Positions 1 to 8,092 of a stretch of DNA of 64,000 nucleotides are shown piece by piece; within the stretch, counting starts at the first letter, position 1; each line of letters opens with the position of its first letter. The position numbers were made by a program, and so were the translations under genes. The stretch covers positions 1-64,000 of the forward strand of contig JACKBI010000014.1 in assembly GCA_020634615.1 (NCBI GenBank), given 5' to 3'. This stretch comes from Anaerolineales bacterium (GTDB lineage: Bacteria; Chloroflexota; Anaerolineae; JAAEKA01). The notes below the pieces were generated by a model. That model saw only the letters and a list, made by a program, of their open reading frames with translations. It did no database searches and was not told where the DNA came from.

Positions 1-33
1 GAGAGAGAGAGTTGCCGGCAGGAGGACAGGTTC

Positions 34-67
34 CAGAAGGTCAACGCTTCAACACGTTGACCTTCTG
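34..67. repeat. Inverted repeat, possible transcription-stop hairpin
   Basis: Arms of 13 bases (34-46 and 55-67, CAGAAGGTCAACG and its complement) enclose an 8-base loop. It lies just upstream of the first gene. No T-run follows, so it may be a weak terminator of a gene outside the window or a regulatory hairpin. Confidence 0.5.
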
Positions 68-101
68 CACAATTGAACAGACTGGTTGAGGAGTTATGTG
101 A

Positions 102-1541
102 ATGACTGTATTACAGCAGAGTTCCCCGCACCGACGACGAACAACAACCGCGCTGCTTGTCGTTGCCGCGGTGTTGACACTGGCTGCATGCGGCGGGGAC
201 GACAAAGAACAATCGTCGCTGGCGCCCACAGCCACAACCGCGGCGCCTACGGCGGTTGCTGGTCAGCCACCAGCGGTGCAGCCAACAGCTACGCCAACTG
301 TTGCGGCAACCGCTACGCCATCGCCGACAGCGACCGACACACCTGTCCCCACAACGACGCCGACCGCAACCGCCACTCCGATCCACCCGCTCTCCATCGA
401 GTACCTGCGCCAGCAGGAATACCCCGGCAGCGAGTTGGTCATTGAGCAGACATTGGCGCCCGGTTCCAACTACGACCGCTACTACGCGTCCTATTATTCC
501 GAGGGGCTGAAGCAGTATGGTCTGTTGACGGTGCCACGCGGTCAGAAACCGGACAGCGGCTGGCCGGTAATCATCTTCAACCACGGCTTCATTCCGCCCA
601 ACGAGTACCGCACCACCGAACGCTACGTGGCCTATGTAGACGGCTTCGCGCGCAGCGGCTACATCGTCTTCCGCCCCGACTATCGCGGCCATGACCAATC
701 CGAGGGCACACCCAGCGGCGCGTACGGCTCACCGGACTACGTCATCGACGTGCTCAACGCCACCGCGTCGCTGAAACAGTATCCCGACGCCGATCCACAG
801 CGCATCGGCATGTGGGGCCATAGCATGGGCGGTTGGATCACCTTGCGCGCGATGGTGACTGATCCCGACATCCAGGCTGGCGTGATCTGGGGCGGCGTCG
901 TGGGCGCGTACGAGGATCTGCTGACCGGCTGGCGGCGCGGCGACCGTCCGGCACCAACCCCCGATCCCAACGGCAGCCGCGGTCGCTGGCGCAACAGCCT
1001 GACCAGTCTGTTCGGGTCACCGGAGAGTAACCCGGAGTTCTGGCAATCGCTGTCAGCCAACTATTTCCTGGACGAACTGAGCGGGCCGATCCAGTTGCAC
1101 CACACACAGGGCGACGAATCGGTGCCGGTGGAATTCTCAGAGATCCTCTACCGTCAGGGCCTGGATGCGGGCATGCCCATCGAGTTGGTTACCTATCCGG
1201 GCGACAACCACAACATCTCGGGCAACTTCGGCACGGCCATGAGCCAATCGGTGGCGTTCTTCGACCGCTGGCTGAAGCAACCGCTGAACCTCACGAATGT
1301 CGCCGGTGCGACCGTATTTACCGGCAACGGGCTGGCCAATCTGCGCAGCGGGCCGGGCACTTCGTTCAACATCGTCGGGCAGATGCAGGGCGGCGAAAGT
1401 CTGTCCATCATCGGCGCCAATGCCGACCGGACATGGTGGCAGGTGGAAACAGCGGATGGTCCCGCCTGGGTAGCCGACAGCGTGACACTGGCTGCGCATT
1501 TCGCCGATGTGCCGATCGTGGAAGAGGCGGCCGGGCCGTAA
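102..1541 (+). CDS. Secreted lipoprotein: alpha/beta hydrolase (S9-like) with C-terminal SH3b domain
   Basis: A 479-residue protein. A basic N-terminus and hydrophobic stretch end in lipobox LAAC (Cys30), so it is predicted to be lipid-anchored outside the membrane. Residues 35-95 are a Thr/Pro/Ala linker. The alpha/beta-hydrolase core follows, with the nucleophile motif GHSMGG (Ser241), a likely acid Asp338 in GDES and a likely His370 in DNHN, as in prolyl oligopeptidase-type peptidases and esterases. Residues about 403-466 form a bacterial SH3 domain (NLRSGPGTSFNIVG), usually a cell-wall or peptide binder. A GAGGAG site 8 bases upstream (88-93) supports the start. The substrate cannot be told from sequence; dienelactone-hydrolase-like activity is an alternative. 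Confidence 0.88.
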   Translation: MTVLQQSSPHRRRTTTALLVVAAVLTLAACGGDDKEQSSLAPTATTAAPTAVAGQPPAVQPTATPTVAATATPSPTATDTPVPTTTPTATATPIHPLSIEYLRQQEYPGSELVIEQTLAPGSNYDRYYASYYSEGLKQYGLLTVPRGQKPDSGWPVIIFNHGFIPPNEYRTTERYVAYVDGFARSGYIVFRPDYRGHDQSEGTPSGAYGSPDYVIDVLNATASLKQYPDADPQRIGMWGHSMGGWITLRAMVTDPDIQAGVIWGGVVGAYEDLLTGWRRGDRPAPTPDPNGSRGRWRNSLTSLFGSPESNPEFWQSLSANYFLDELSGPIQLHHTQGDESVPVEFSEILYRQGLDAGMPIELVTYPGDNHNISGNFGTAMSQSVAFFDRWLKQPLNLTNVAGATVFTGNGLANLRSGPGTSFNIVGQMQGGESLSIIGANADRTWWQVETADGPAWVADSVTLAAHFADVPIVEEAAGP

Positions 1542-1610
1542 GTCTGGCGTGACTCGGAACGCGGCATCCTGACTTTGACGCGGTTCAGTGATAACCTGAC
1601 AAGGAGCCTG

Positions 1611-1619
1611 TGGTATAAT
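1611..1619 (+). promoter_or_regulatory. Extended -10 promoter for the HtrA gene
   Basis: TGGTATAAT is a consensus extended -10 (TGn plus TATAAT at 1614-1619). No good -35 lies at the usual distance. It would give a leader of about 180 bases that contains the long hairpin at 1718-1761. Confidence 0.5.
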
Positions 1620-1717
1620 CCCGGCAAAATCAGCGCCCGGCCATATGTCTGACGCTGACAACAACCCATCAGAAGCGGGTCTTCGGAATTTTTCGGTATC
1701 AGCAATCGTGTCAGACA

Positions 1718-1761
1718 TCAATTGAGGAGTTTGCATGTCCACATGCGAACTCCTCAATTGA
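1718..1761. repeat. 44-bp near-perfect hairpin in the htrA leader
   Basis: Two 21-base arms (1718-1738 and 1741-1761) pair with one mismatch around a 2-base loop. The arm starts TCAATTGAGGAG. No T-run follows, so it does not look like a simple terminator. It sits between the predicted promoter and the htrA start and could act as an operator, mRNA stabiliser or REP-like element. Confidence 0.75.
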
Positions 1762-1806
1762 GTATTGCCAGCAGAAACCGGTCCCTAAGATCCCAGGAGT
1801 AAGTGA

Positions 1807-3096
1807 ATGTCTTCGAACCAGCGCGGACCTGTCTATTTCTTTGTTGCCTTAATTGGCATTGCCTTTGCCTGCCTCTGCCTTGTCGCAGTTGGATTTGGCG
1901 CCTCGCGCTTTGCGCGCGATTTCAACGGCTTCAATTCCCCGAATGCCGCATCTGCCATCTTCCCTTCGCCAACTCCTATGCGTGTTATCGCCGACTCATC
2001 GCAGGCTGTCCAGCCGGCAGCCGCGCCGGTCGAGATCACCATCGATCCGGCGGCTGATGCCGAACCACAGATACTGCGTGCCGTCTACCTCAAGGTCAAC
2101 CCGTCGGTGGTCAAGGTGGAAAACCTGACGACCATTACCGACAGCACACAGACACAGGATCTGGTTCCCCAGGGACAAGGCTCCGGCTTCGTCTGGGACG
2201 CCAGCGGTCTGATCGTCACCAACGCCCACGTGGTAGAAGGCACCGACACGGTGCGCGTCGTCTTCTCCGACGACCGCTCGGTGACCGGCCAGGTGCTGGG
2301 CGCTGACCCCAACAGCGACCTGGCCGTGATCCAAATCGATCCGACTGGCTTCGACCTGGTCCCGGTCGAACGCGGCAACATCGACGAAATCGCTGTCGGC
2401 GACCGCGCGATTGCCATCGGCGCACCCTTTGACTTCGCCGGCTCCATGACCGTCGGCACCGTCAGCGGGCTGGGCCGCAGCATTCGCTCGCTCAACATCC
2501 GCTACACGATTCCAGAGGTCATCCAGACCGACGCCCCCATCAATCCCGGCAACTCCGGCGGACCGCTGCTCGACTCGCGCGGCGAAGTGATCGGCATCAA
2601 TGCGCAGATCCGTACCGAGGACGGTGTGCGCGCCAACTCCGGCGTCGGATTTGCCATTCCGATCTACATCGCGGAACGGGTCGTGCCCGCGTTGGTCAGC
2701 GGTGGCAGCTACGAGCACCCCTTCATCGGTGTGTCCGGCCAGACGTACTCGCCCGAATGGGCCGACGCGCTGGGCTTTCCCGCCGACGTGAAAGGCGCCT
2801 ACATCACCGACGCATTGAGCGGCTACCCGGCAGCGCGCGCCGGCATCCATGGCGCAGACAGCGACACCAAACTGGTGCTTGATGTCAATCCAATGACCGG
2901 CCAGCCAGACTATCTGCGGGCGGGTGGCGACCTGGTGGTCGGCATCAATGATCAACCGGTAGAACGCTTCGATGATCTGCTCATCTACCTCTTCCGCTAC
3001 GCCTCACCGGGCGACGAAGTACAACTCACCGTGCTACGTCCCAACGGAACCGAGAGCGTGGTGCCGGTAACGCTTGGCGTACGCCCGGCGCAATAA
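1807..3096 (+). CDS. HtrA/DegP-type trypsin-like serine protease with PDZ domain
   Basis: A 429-residue membrane-anchored protease. Residues 10-30 are one hydrophobic anchor. The trypsin-like domain (about 85-290) has the complete triad: His141 in TNAHVVEG, Asp171 in NSDLAVIQID and Ser250 in NPGNSGGPLLD. A single PDZ domain fills about 300-420 and has an insertion (about 335-355) between its first strands. HtrA proteins degrade or refold damaged extracytoplasmic proteins. AGGAGT lies upstream of the ATG. It is alone in its transcript, and a strong terminator follows at 3111-3150. Confidence 0.93.
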   Translation: MSSNQRGPVYFFVALIGIAFACLCLVAVGFGASRFARDFNGFNSPNAASAIFPSPTPMRVIADSSQAVQPAAAPVEITIDPAADAEPQILRAVYLKVNPSVVKVENLTTITDSTQTQDLVPQGQGSGFVWDASGLIVTNAHVVEGTDTVRVVFSDDRSVTGQVLGADPNSDLAVIQIDPTGFDLVPVERGNIDEIAVGDRAIAIGAPFDFAGSMTVGTVSGLGRSIRSLNIRYTIPEVIQTDAPINPGNSGGPLLDSRGEVIGINAQIRTEDGVRANSGVGFAIPIYIAERVVPALVSGGSYEHPFIGVSGQTYSPEWADALGFPADVKGAYITDALSGYPAARAGIHGADSDTKLVLDVNPMTGQPDYLRAGGDLVVGINDQPVERFDDLLIYLFRYASPGDEVQLTVLRPNGTESVVPVTLGVRPAQ

Positions 3097-3110
3097 CAGC
3101 CAGACGCGGC

Positions 3111-3150
3111 GAGGCGCTGCCAGAACCAATTCTGGCAGCGCCTCATTTCG
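3111..3150. terminator. Bidirectional terminator between htrA and the Trm112-like gene
   Basis: Perfect 15-base stem (3111-3125 with 3130-3144, GAGGCGCTGCCAGAA) and a 4-base loop, followed by ATTTCGTTT. It lies between convergent genes. Confidence 0.85.
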
Positions 3151-3176
3151 TTTAAGCAGTCTGGATTGATCGGAGA

Positions 3177-3539
3177 TCAGCTGGCCGGCAGCTCAATCAG
3201 GGTCTCATCGCGGTTCTTGCGGCCTTCTTCGATGAGCATCACCGGAATGCCGCGGCGGATGGGATAGCGATACCCGTTGCGCGGGTTGATCAGCCACTTG
3301 CCGTCAGCCGACAGCTTGAGCGGCCCTTTATCCTCGGGGCAAACCAGGATCGCCAGCAGTTCCTGGCTAACCTCGCCGCCCAGTTCGCTTTCGTCGTAGC
3401 TCTGCAGCTCGAAGTCATCGACCCCGCCACGACTGGGAACCGGCAACGGCTCGTCGCGTCGGTCAAGGAACTTGAGAACTGCCACCACAATGCCAACGAT
3501 TGCCGCCAATGCGACGGCCAACAACACCAGTTTTTTCAT
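3177..3539 (-). CDS. Membrane-anchored Trm112-like protein
   Basis: A 120-residue protein. Residues 4-25 are a hydrophobic anchor and a polar linker runs to about 55. The C-terminal half resembles the Trm112/UPF0434 fold: LLAILVCPEDKGPL, then INPRNGYRYPIRRGIPVML. Typical Trm112 proteins are about 60 residues, soluble, and partner methyltransferases. This one keeps only one of the zinc-binding cysteines (CPEDKG), so metal binding is doubtful, and the membrane anchor is unusual. AGGAGAAAG precedes the ATG. No methyltransferase is adjacent, and its function is unknown. Confidence 0.75.
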   Translation of the reverse strand: MKKLVLLAVALAAIVGIVVAVLKFLDRRDEPLPVPSRGGVDDFELQSYDESELGGEVSQELLAILVCPEDKGPLKLSADGKWLINPRNGYRYPIRRGIPVMLIEEGRKNRDETLIELPAS

Positions 3540-3836
3540 GGGACTTTCTCCTTTGCGTATCGTTCAGAAAGCTGCCCACACAGGACATGCCTCCGCAGTT
3601 TGTGACCATCCCGTCCAAGATATAGCAGTCACTTCGAAGGTTGCTGTCAGGTGAAGCCGTCCGGTTACAAATGACTGTCACCTAAGCAGTTTCGTTTGTC
3701 TTGTCGATAGCATCATGCTACCACAAGCAGCCCGGCTTGTCCAGTGACGTACACAACGCTCAGTGAGTTCCAATGCGTCGACAGGCGCAGGGAACTTGCC
3801 GCAAGCGCCCCCATCACCTGTCGAGGAAAACCATCA

Positions 3837-4319
3837 TTGAACACTTTTGACCTTTCACAACGAACCGGACAGCTGCTCTTCCAGCGAGGCCTCAAACTGG
3901 CAGTCGCCGAGTCGTGCACCGGAGGGCTGCTGGGCGATATGATCACTGACGTGCCAGGCAGCTCTTCCTGGTTTCTCGGCGGCATCCAATCATACGCCGA
4001 CGCCGTGAAACGCGACGTGCTGGGCGTCCGCGTCGAGACGCTGAGCGAGCACGGCGCCGTCAGCGCAGTCTGCGCGCAGGAAATGGCCCGCGGCGCGCGC
4101 CGGTTGATCAACGCCGACATCGCGCTCAGCATCACCGGCATCGCCGGACCAGGCGGCGGAACAGACGAAAAGCCTACGGGGCTGACCTACATCCATCTGG
4201 CCGCGGCTGATGCCGACCTGGGGCGGCGATACGTCTGGCCAGGCGATCGCAGGGCCAACAAACTCAGTTCAGCTGTCGCCGCGCTGGAGATGCTGGCCGA
4301 GTATCTGGAGAGTCGATAG
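3837..4319 (+). CDS. pncC: CinA C-terminal domain protein (nicotinamide-nucleotide amidohydrolase, PncC type)
   Basis: Read from TTG 3837, which has GAGGAAAA at 3823-3830 in front, the product is 160 residues, the usual length of stand-alone CinA-C proteins; an upstream ATG at 3744 in the same frame has no ribosome site. Family signatures are AESCTGGLLGDMITDVPGSS, GGIQSYADAVKRDVLGV and SITGIAGPGGGTDEKPTGL. Known members deamidate NMN to nicotinic acid mononucleotide and so recycle pyridine nucleotides. The next ORF starts 2 bases after the stop, so the two are probably cotranscribed. Confidence 0.9.
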   Translation: MNTFDLSQRTGQLLFQRGLKLAVAESCTGGLLGDMITDVPGSSSWFLGGIQSYADAVKRDVLGVRVETLSEHGAVSAVCAQEMARGARRLINADIALSITGIAGPGGGTDEKPTGLTYIHLAAADADLGRRYVWPGDRRANKLSSAVAALEMLAEYLESR

Positions 4320-4320
4320 T

Positions 4321-4578
4321 TTGCCGACAACAATCTTCCAGCTAATAACTGTAGAGCTGCCGGTCGGCGCAGGTCATGATGCCTTGCCCGCTGCATTCTG
4401 GTGGCATGGCCGGCGCTACGAAATCGCCGGCTATGGACGCCGCTGGCAGGACGAAGATGAGTCGTGGCAGCATCTCCTTGCACAGACACGGGCCGGCGAC
4501 ACGGTGGAACTACGCCGGCATGGGCAGACCGGCGAATGGCAACTAGCGCGCGCCTGGTGGCAAGACGCCGCCGTCTAG
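4321..4578 (+). CDS. Small conserved-looking protein of unknown function
   Basis: An 85-residue ORF that begins with TTG immediately after the CinA-C stop codon, suggesting translational coupling. It contains GRRYEIAGYGRRWQDEDESW and TVELRRHGQTGEWQLARAWW, patterns of short beta strands rich in Trp and Arg. It is weakly reminiscent of DUF6504 proteins, but that is only a resemblance. There is no signal peptide or membrane segment. Confidence in coding rests on the tight spacing and the uninterrupted, GC-appropriate frame. Confidence 0.55.
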   Translation: MPTTIFQLITVELPVGAGHDALPAAFWWHGRRYEIAGYGRRWQDEDESWQHLLAQTRAGDTVELRRHGQTGEWQLARAWWQDAAV

Positions 4579-4638
4579 CCGCGCAACTTGATCATTCCCA
4601 GCCCGTCGGGTATCATACCGGCCACTGAGTAGGAATTC

Positions 4639-4752
4639 TTGGACAGGATTAACAAGATTTACAGGATTATGGAATTCGCCATGTCACAACGGCCCTGCTT
4701 ATAATGAGCTCCGGTCCGGTCAATCCAGTTGATCCTGTAAATCCTGTCAAAA
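4639..4752. repeat. Dispersed inverted repeat, family A, copy 1 (CAGGATT type)
   Basis: Left arm GACAGGATTAACAAGATTTA (from 4642) is roughly complementary to GATCCTGTAAATCCTGTCAA (4730-4749). A second copy lies at 41553-41640. The core TTACAGGATTAACAGGAT is a type of intergenic repeat seen in many environmental bacteria. A TATAAT box (4700-4705) is in the loop. Confidence 0.75.
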
Positions 4753-4783
4753 ACCCCCCGTTCCATCGAGAGCACGGTATCAG

Positions 4784-6424
4784 TTGGTGAGACAGCCGCT
4801 GGCCGTGACACAGGAAGTGAGAAGAGTCTTGCAGAGGAAGCGATTAGGTGCGGCCGCCCTGGGCGTGTTGGTCGCGTTGGTGGCGATGCCTGCCGCGGCG
4901 GCGCCGTTAGCTCAGGATGCGCCTGTATTTGACATGTCGCGGCTGCTGGCGACCAGCCTGGCATGGTTCGTGCCGATAGGATTGGTATTGCTCGCGGCGG
5001 CTGGCGTGCCCGAGGGTCGCGGCTGGCAAACCGCGCTGGCTGGCGTAGCGGGCGCGGCCATCGGCGTGTTGGCATTTTTCGTCGTCGGCTTCGCGCTGGC
5101 GTTCGGCGGCATCGGCCTCGTGTACGACAAGGCGCCGGAGCTGAGCGGGCTGATCTGGGAATGGACAGTCGTCACGCAGACGTGGGGGCCGAAATGGGGC
5201 ATGGTCGGCCTGAGCGGCTGGGCCATGGAAGGGAGCGCAGCAACTGCGGGCGCGTACACGCTCTTCCTGGCACAGGCGCCCTGGGTTGCAACCGCGACCC
5301 TGATTCCGCTGCTGGCACTGCGCGGCCGTGCGCCCGCCTTCACCTCGCTGCTCGGCGGGTTGCTGGTCGGCGGCATCCTCTATCCACTGGCCACCAACTG
5401 GGTCTGGGGCGGCGGCTGGCTGGCCAACCTGGGCGTCAACCTGAACCTGGGCCATGGATTTGTCGATTTCGCAGGTGGGGCGACGGTTCACCTGCTGGCT
5501 GCCGCCGCGGGCATTGCCGGGTTGCTGGTGACCGTGCCGCGACGCGCCCGTCAGCACGTGGCCGACAGCGAACCGATTCCCATGCCGCCCGTCCATCTGC
5601 CGCTGCTGGCATCGATTGGCGCGGTGTTTATCCTTGCCGGCAGTCTGGGCTGGGGCTGGGGCAACCCGCTGCTGGATTTGCCGACGCTGATGCCCGCGCG
5701 CGGCATCGTCAATGCGTTGATAGCTGCCGCCAGCGGCGCGCTGGTTCCGCTGGCATACACCTGGTTTGTAACCGATCGACCTGACCCGCTGATGGCAGCG
5801 CGCGGGTTAGCTGCCGGCGCGGTGGCTGGCGCGGCGTTTGGCCCCTTCGTACCGCCCGGCATGGCAGCACTGATCGGCGCACTGGCAGGACTGATGGTGC
5901 CGATTCTGACCTACCTGCTGCGTGAGGTATTGCGCATCGACGACGATACGGGGCTAACACCGGTGCATCTGGTCTCCGGTCTGTTTGGTGTGCTGGCGGT
6001 GGGCTTGCTGGCTGACGGACTGGCCGGACGCGGTTGGAACGGCGTGGGTAACGTCGAGTATCTGGGCGTCGTGGGGCAAGGTGTCACCGGCTGGCGTGCA
6101 GCAGCCGGCATGATCGCCGACTGGCCGGGGCAGTTTCAGGCACAGTTGATCGGGTCAGCCGCGCTGTTCCTGATGCCGTTTCTGGCCGGGACGCTGCTCT
6201 TCGGCCTGCTGGCTGCCATTGCCGCCGGGCTGCGACGCGTCAGACGTGGCGAGGCGGCAGCGGAAGCAGCCGGCGACGCAGGTCAACTACAACCGGCTCC
6301 GGAACCGGTGATGGCTGTCGAAGTACCGCCGGCTTCTTCCATGAGTGAGCCGGCAGCGGTCGATACGCTGCCAGATGACACGGCTGGCGGGTCGTGGGAC
6401 GCGAGCGCGGAAGCGGCGGTTTGA
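4784..6424 (+). CDS. amt: Amt-family ammonium transporter
   Basis: The frame opens at TTG 4784, but TTG 4829, with AGGAAGTGAGAAG before it, gives a cleaner signal peptide (about 25 residues ending near AAAAPLAQ), so the start is uncertain. The Amt fold is shown by about eleven hydrophobic segments and by WVWGGGWLANLG, VDFAGGATVHLLA (conserved Asp and first pore His) and LTPVHLVSGLFGVLA (second pore His). Both twin histidines are therefore present. The sequence is otherwise rather divergent and ends in a 60-residue Ala/Glu/Pro tail. It imports ammonium. No glnK gene follows; the neighbour is a convergent receiver protein. The gene for NH4-consuming or -releasing glutamate dehydrogenase is 4 kb away. 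Confidence 0.88.
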   Translation: MVRQPLAVTQEVRRVLQRKRLGAAALGVLVALVAMPAAAAPLAQDAPVFDMSRLLATSLAWFVPIGLVLLAAAGVPEGRGWQTALAGVAGAAIGVLAFFVVGFALAFGGIGLVYDKAPELSGLIWEWTVVTQTWGPKWGMVGLSGWAMEGSAATAGAYTLFLAQAPWVATATLIPLLALRGRAPAFTSLLGGLLVGGILYPLATNWVWGGGWLANLGVNLNLGHGFVDFAGGATVHLLAAAAGIAGLLVTVPRRARQHVADSEPIPMPPVHLPLLASIGAVFILAGSLGWGWGNPLLDLPTLMPARGIVNALIAAASGALVPLAYTWFVTDRPDPLMAARGLAAGAVAGAAFGPFVPPGMAALIGALAGLMVPILTYLLREVLRIDDDTGLTPVHLVSGLFGVLAVGLLADGLAGRGWNGVGNVEYLGVVGQGVTGWRAAAGMIADWPGQFQAQLIGSAALFLMPFLAGTLLFGLLAAIAAGLRRVRRGEAAAEAAGDAGQLQPAPEPVMAVEVPPASSMSEPAAVDTLPDDTAGGSWDASAEAAV

Positions 6425-6568
6425 GCGGTTCCAGAAGCTGTTGGAACAAGCAATCGATCAGACTTCGAAGGTCGACGAACCCATAGTCAGAGAGAATTCC
6501 CGAAGTTGCGGGCGGTGGTGACCGGTAGTCGCCGACTACCGATACCTCAACACGCATCAATCGGTTTT

Positions 6569-6991
6569 TCAGGCAGCGAGGTCAGTATCGCTGAACTCCC
6601 GTCGCCTTGCAGCCAGCGCTTCAACAGTTGCAAGCAGTTTCGCCGGATCGAATGGTTTAGTCAGCAATTTGTCGGCGCCGATGGCGGCCCCGGTGGGAAG
6701 ATCTGCCAGATCAGTGGCCGTCATAACGATGATACCGGGCCGCGGGTGAGCACGGACGGCGCGCAGATGCTGACACACCTCGGCCCCACCCAAACGAGGC
6801 ATTTTCAGGTCGAGCACCAGAACCAGGGGTGTATACAGCTGAACAGCGCGCAGTGCGTCAACGCCGTCGCAAGCCTCCACCAATTGGAATCCATGCGGCT
6901 CGAGCAACAAACGCACCAACAGACGCCAGGCCGGATCGTCGTCCGCCACGACCACGGTACGTGGTGGGGTTGGGTGAACTTTGTGTGTCAT
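6569..6991 (-). CDS. Single-domain response regulator (CheY-like)
   Basis: A 140-residue protein that is only a receiver domain. VVVADDDPAWR gives the acidic pocket, VLVLDLKMPRLGG the phosphorylated Asp, VMTATD the switch Thr and LLTKPFDP the conserved Lys. No output domain is present. It would act through protein contact, and no kinase gene is adjacent; the nearest histidine kinase is at 13.1-14.5 kb. It is convergent with amt. Confidence 0.92.
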   Translation of the reverse strand: MTHKVHPTPPRTVVVADDDPAWRLLVRLLLEPHGFQLVEACDGVDALRAVQLYTPLVLVLDLKMPRLGGAEVCQHLRAVRAHPRPGIIVMTATDLADLPTGAAIGADKLLTKPFDPAKLLATVEALAARRREFSDTDLAA

Positions 6992-7148
6992 TTAAGCTGC
7001 CCGATGCAGTGCAATATGTGGGAGCCAGTCAGCATACAGTCATACTATCAAGTATTGCCACCAGAATGCAACCGGTTTCGATTTCAGTTTAATTACAGAA
7101 CAGTCAGGATATTCCCGGTCGCTACCCGGCGAACGCATTTCCCATCGT

Positions 7149-7177
7149 TCGACACGTGCGGCAAACAAGCGTATAAT
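7149..7177 (+). promoter_or_regulatory. Promoter giving a predicted leaderless mRNA
   Basis: TCGACA (7149-7154) and TATAAT (7172-7177) are separated by 17 bases. The start ATG at 7185 lies 7 bases after the -10, where transcription should begin. No Shine-Dalgarno is visible. Confidence 0.65.
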
Positions 7178-7184
7178 CGGTCCC

Positions 7185-7928
7185 ATGAATGTCTGGGTGA
7201 AGCGGGCTTTGGCAGCGGGTGCAATCATCGCGGTGGGCGTACTGATCGTCATGTACCATCGCGAGGTTATCGCGTTCCTGAGCGACGAAGCGGCTGTTCA
7301 GGCGTGGGTCGTCAAGCTGGGCCCGCTGGGCCCGCTGGGCATCGTCGCACTAAATGCGATACAAGTCATCATCGCGTTTATCCCCGGATACATCATGCAG
7401 TTAGCGGCCGGTTTCATGTATGGCTGGCCGATGGGCGCAGTATACGGAACCGTCGGGATGCTGATCGGTGGTTTTGCCGCGGTGGCGCTGGCACGCGTGT
7501 TTGGGCGGCCCTTGGTGATCCGCATGGTCGGCGAGAAACGGGTTGCCCGCTGGGAACATGTCGCCCGGCTGGATTCGCTCGCGCTGTGGTTCATTCTGAT
7601 GCTGGCGCCCTTCGGCGACGTGCCGTATTACATCGCCGGACTGACCAGCCTGGCGATCTGGAAGATCATCGCTATTGCCGCGTTTGTGCGGACGCCATCG
7701 GTGGTTGTCGCAGTGCTGGTAGGATCAGGTGCAATCTCGTGGCGGTCACCCTGGGTGATCGGTGCATTTGGCGTTTTGGTGGTCATTGCGCTGCTGGCGC
7801 TCCGCTACCAGAGCAATATCGAGCGCTGGGTCGACGAGAAGCTGCTTCCGATAGCCATGCGGCTGACCTCTCGACGCGCGCCCGTGCAACCTCAAGAATC
7901 GATCGAGCATGACCCAACCCTCACTTGA
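7185..7928 (+). CDS. TVP38/TMEM64 (DedA-related) membrane protein
   Basis: A 247-residue integral membrane protein with a VTT/SNARE-associated domain. IIAFIPGYIMQLAAGFMYG and the glycine-rich GAVYGTVGMLIGGFAAVALARVFG hairpin are typical, followed by LAPFGDVPYYIAGLTSL. Family members are linked to lipid scrambling or transport across the membrane, but the substrate here is unknown. It is probably translated from a leaderless message. The next small ORF overlaps its last 20 bases. Confidence 0.88.
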   Translation: MNVWVKRALAAGAIIAVGVLIVMYHREVIAFLSDEAAVQAWVVKLGPLGPLGIVALNAIQVIIAFIPGYIMQLAAGFMYGWPMGAVYGTVGMLIGGFAAVALARVFGRPLVIRMVGEKRVARWEHVARLDSLALWFILMLAPFGDVPYYIAGLTSLAIWKIIAIAAFVRTPSVVVAVLVGSGAISWRSPWVIGAFGVLVVIALLALRYQSNIERWVDEKLLPIAMRLTSRRAPVQPQESIEHDPTLT

Positions 7929-8079
7929 CCACTCGGCTGCGGCTGAAAAAGAAGGCAAGCTGCTGATTGGCGTCGCCGCAGGCCTTGGCTGTGCAATCGT
8001 CGTTTGCGCGCTGTTGAGCCTTGCCGCCATCTTTGCTGCGCTGATCTGGACCTTGCAAGGACAGCTTGGGCCGGGCTGA
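7909..8079 (+). CDS. Small single-span membrane protein
   Basis: A 56-residue ORF overlapping the end of the TVP38 gene by 20 bases in another frame. It has a charged N-terminus, then a hydrophobic span (about residues 19-48, LLIGVAAGLGCAIVVCALLS and onward) and a short polar end. It sits tightly between two coding genes, 13 bases before the LysM gene start, which fits an operon. No family is recognised. Confidence 0.5.
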   Translation: MTQPSLDHSAAAEKEGKLLIGVAAGLGCAIVVCALLSLAAIFAALIWTLQGQLGPG

Positions 8080-8092
8080 TGGAACGTGTGCC

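Noticed and set aside
1..11. GA dinucleotide run at the window edge
   Set aside because: Too short and at the edge; could be sequence end or adapter, nothing can be concluded.
6461..6545. Possible fourth copy of repeat family B after amt
   Set aside because: Only ACTTCGAAGGTCGACGA and CCCGAAGTTG loosely match; the arms do not pair over a convincing length.
6506..7912. 468-residue open frame covering the receiver and TVP38 genes
   Set aside because: Runs antisense to the first and out of frame with the second; both of those have clear family motifs.
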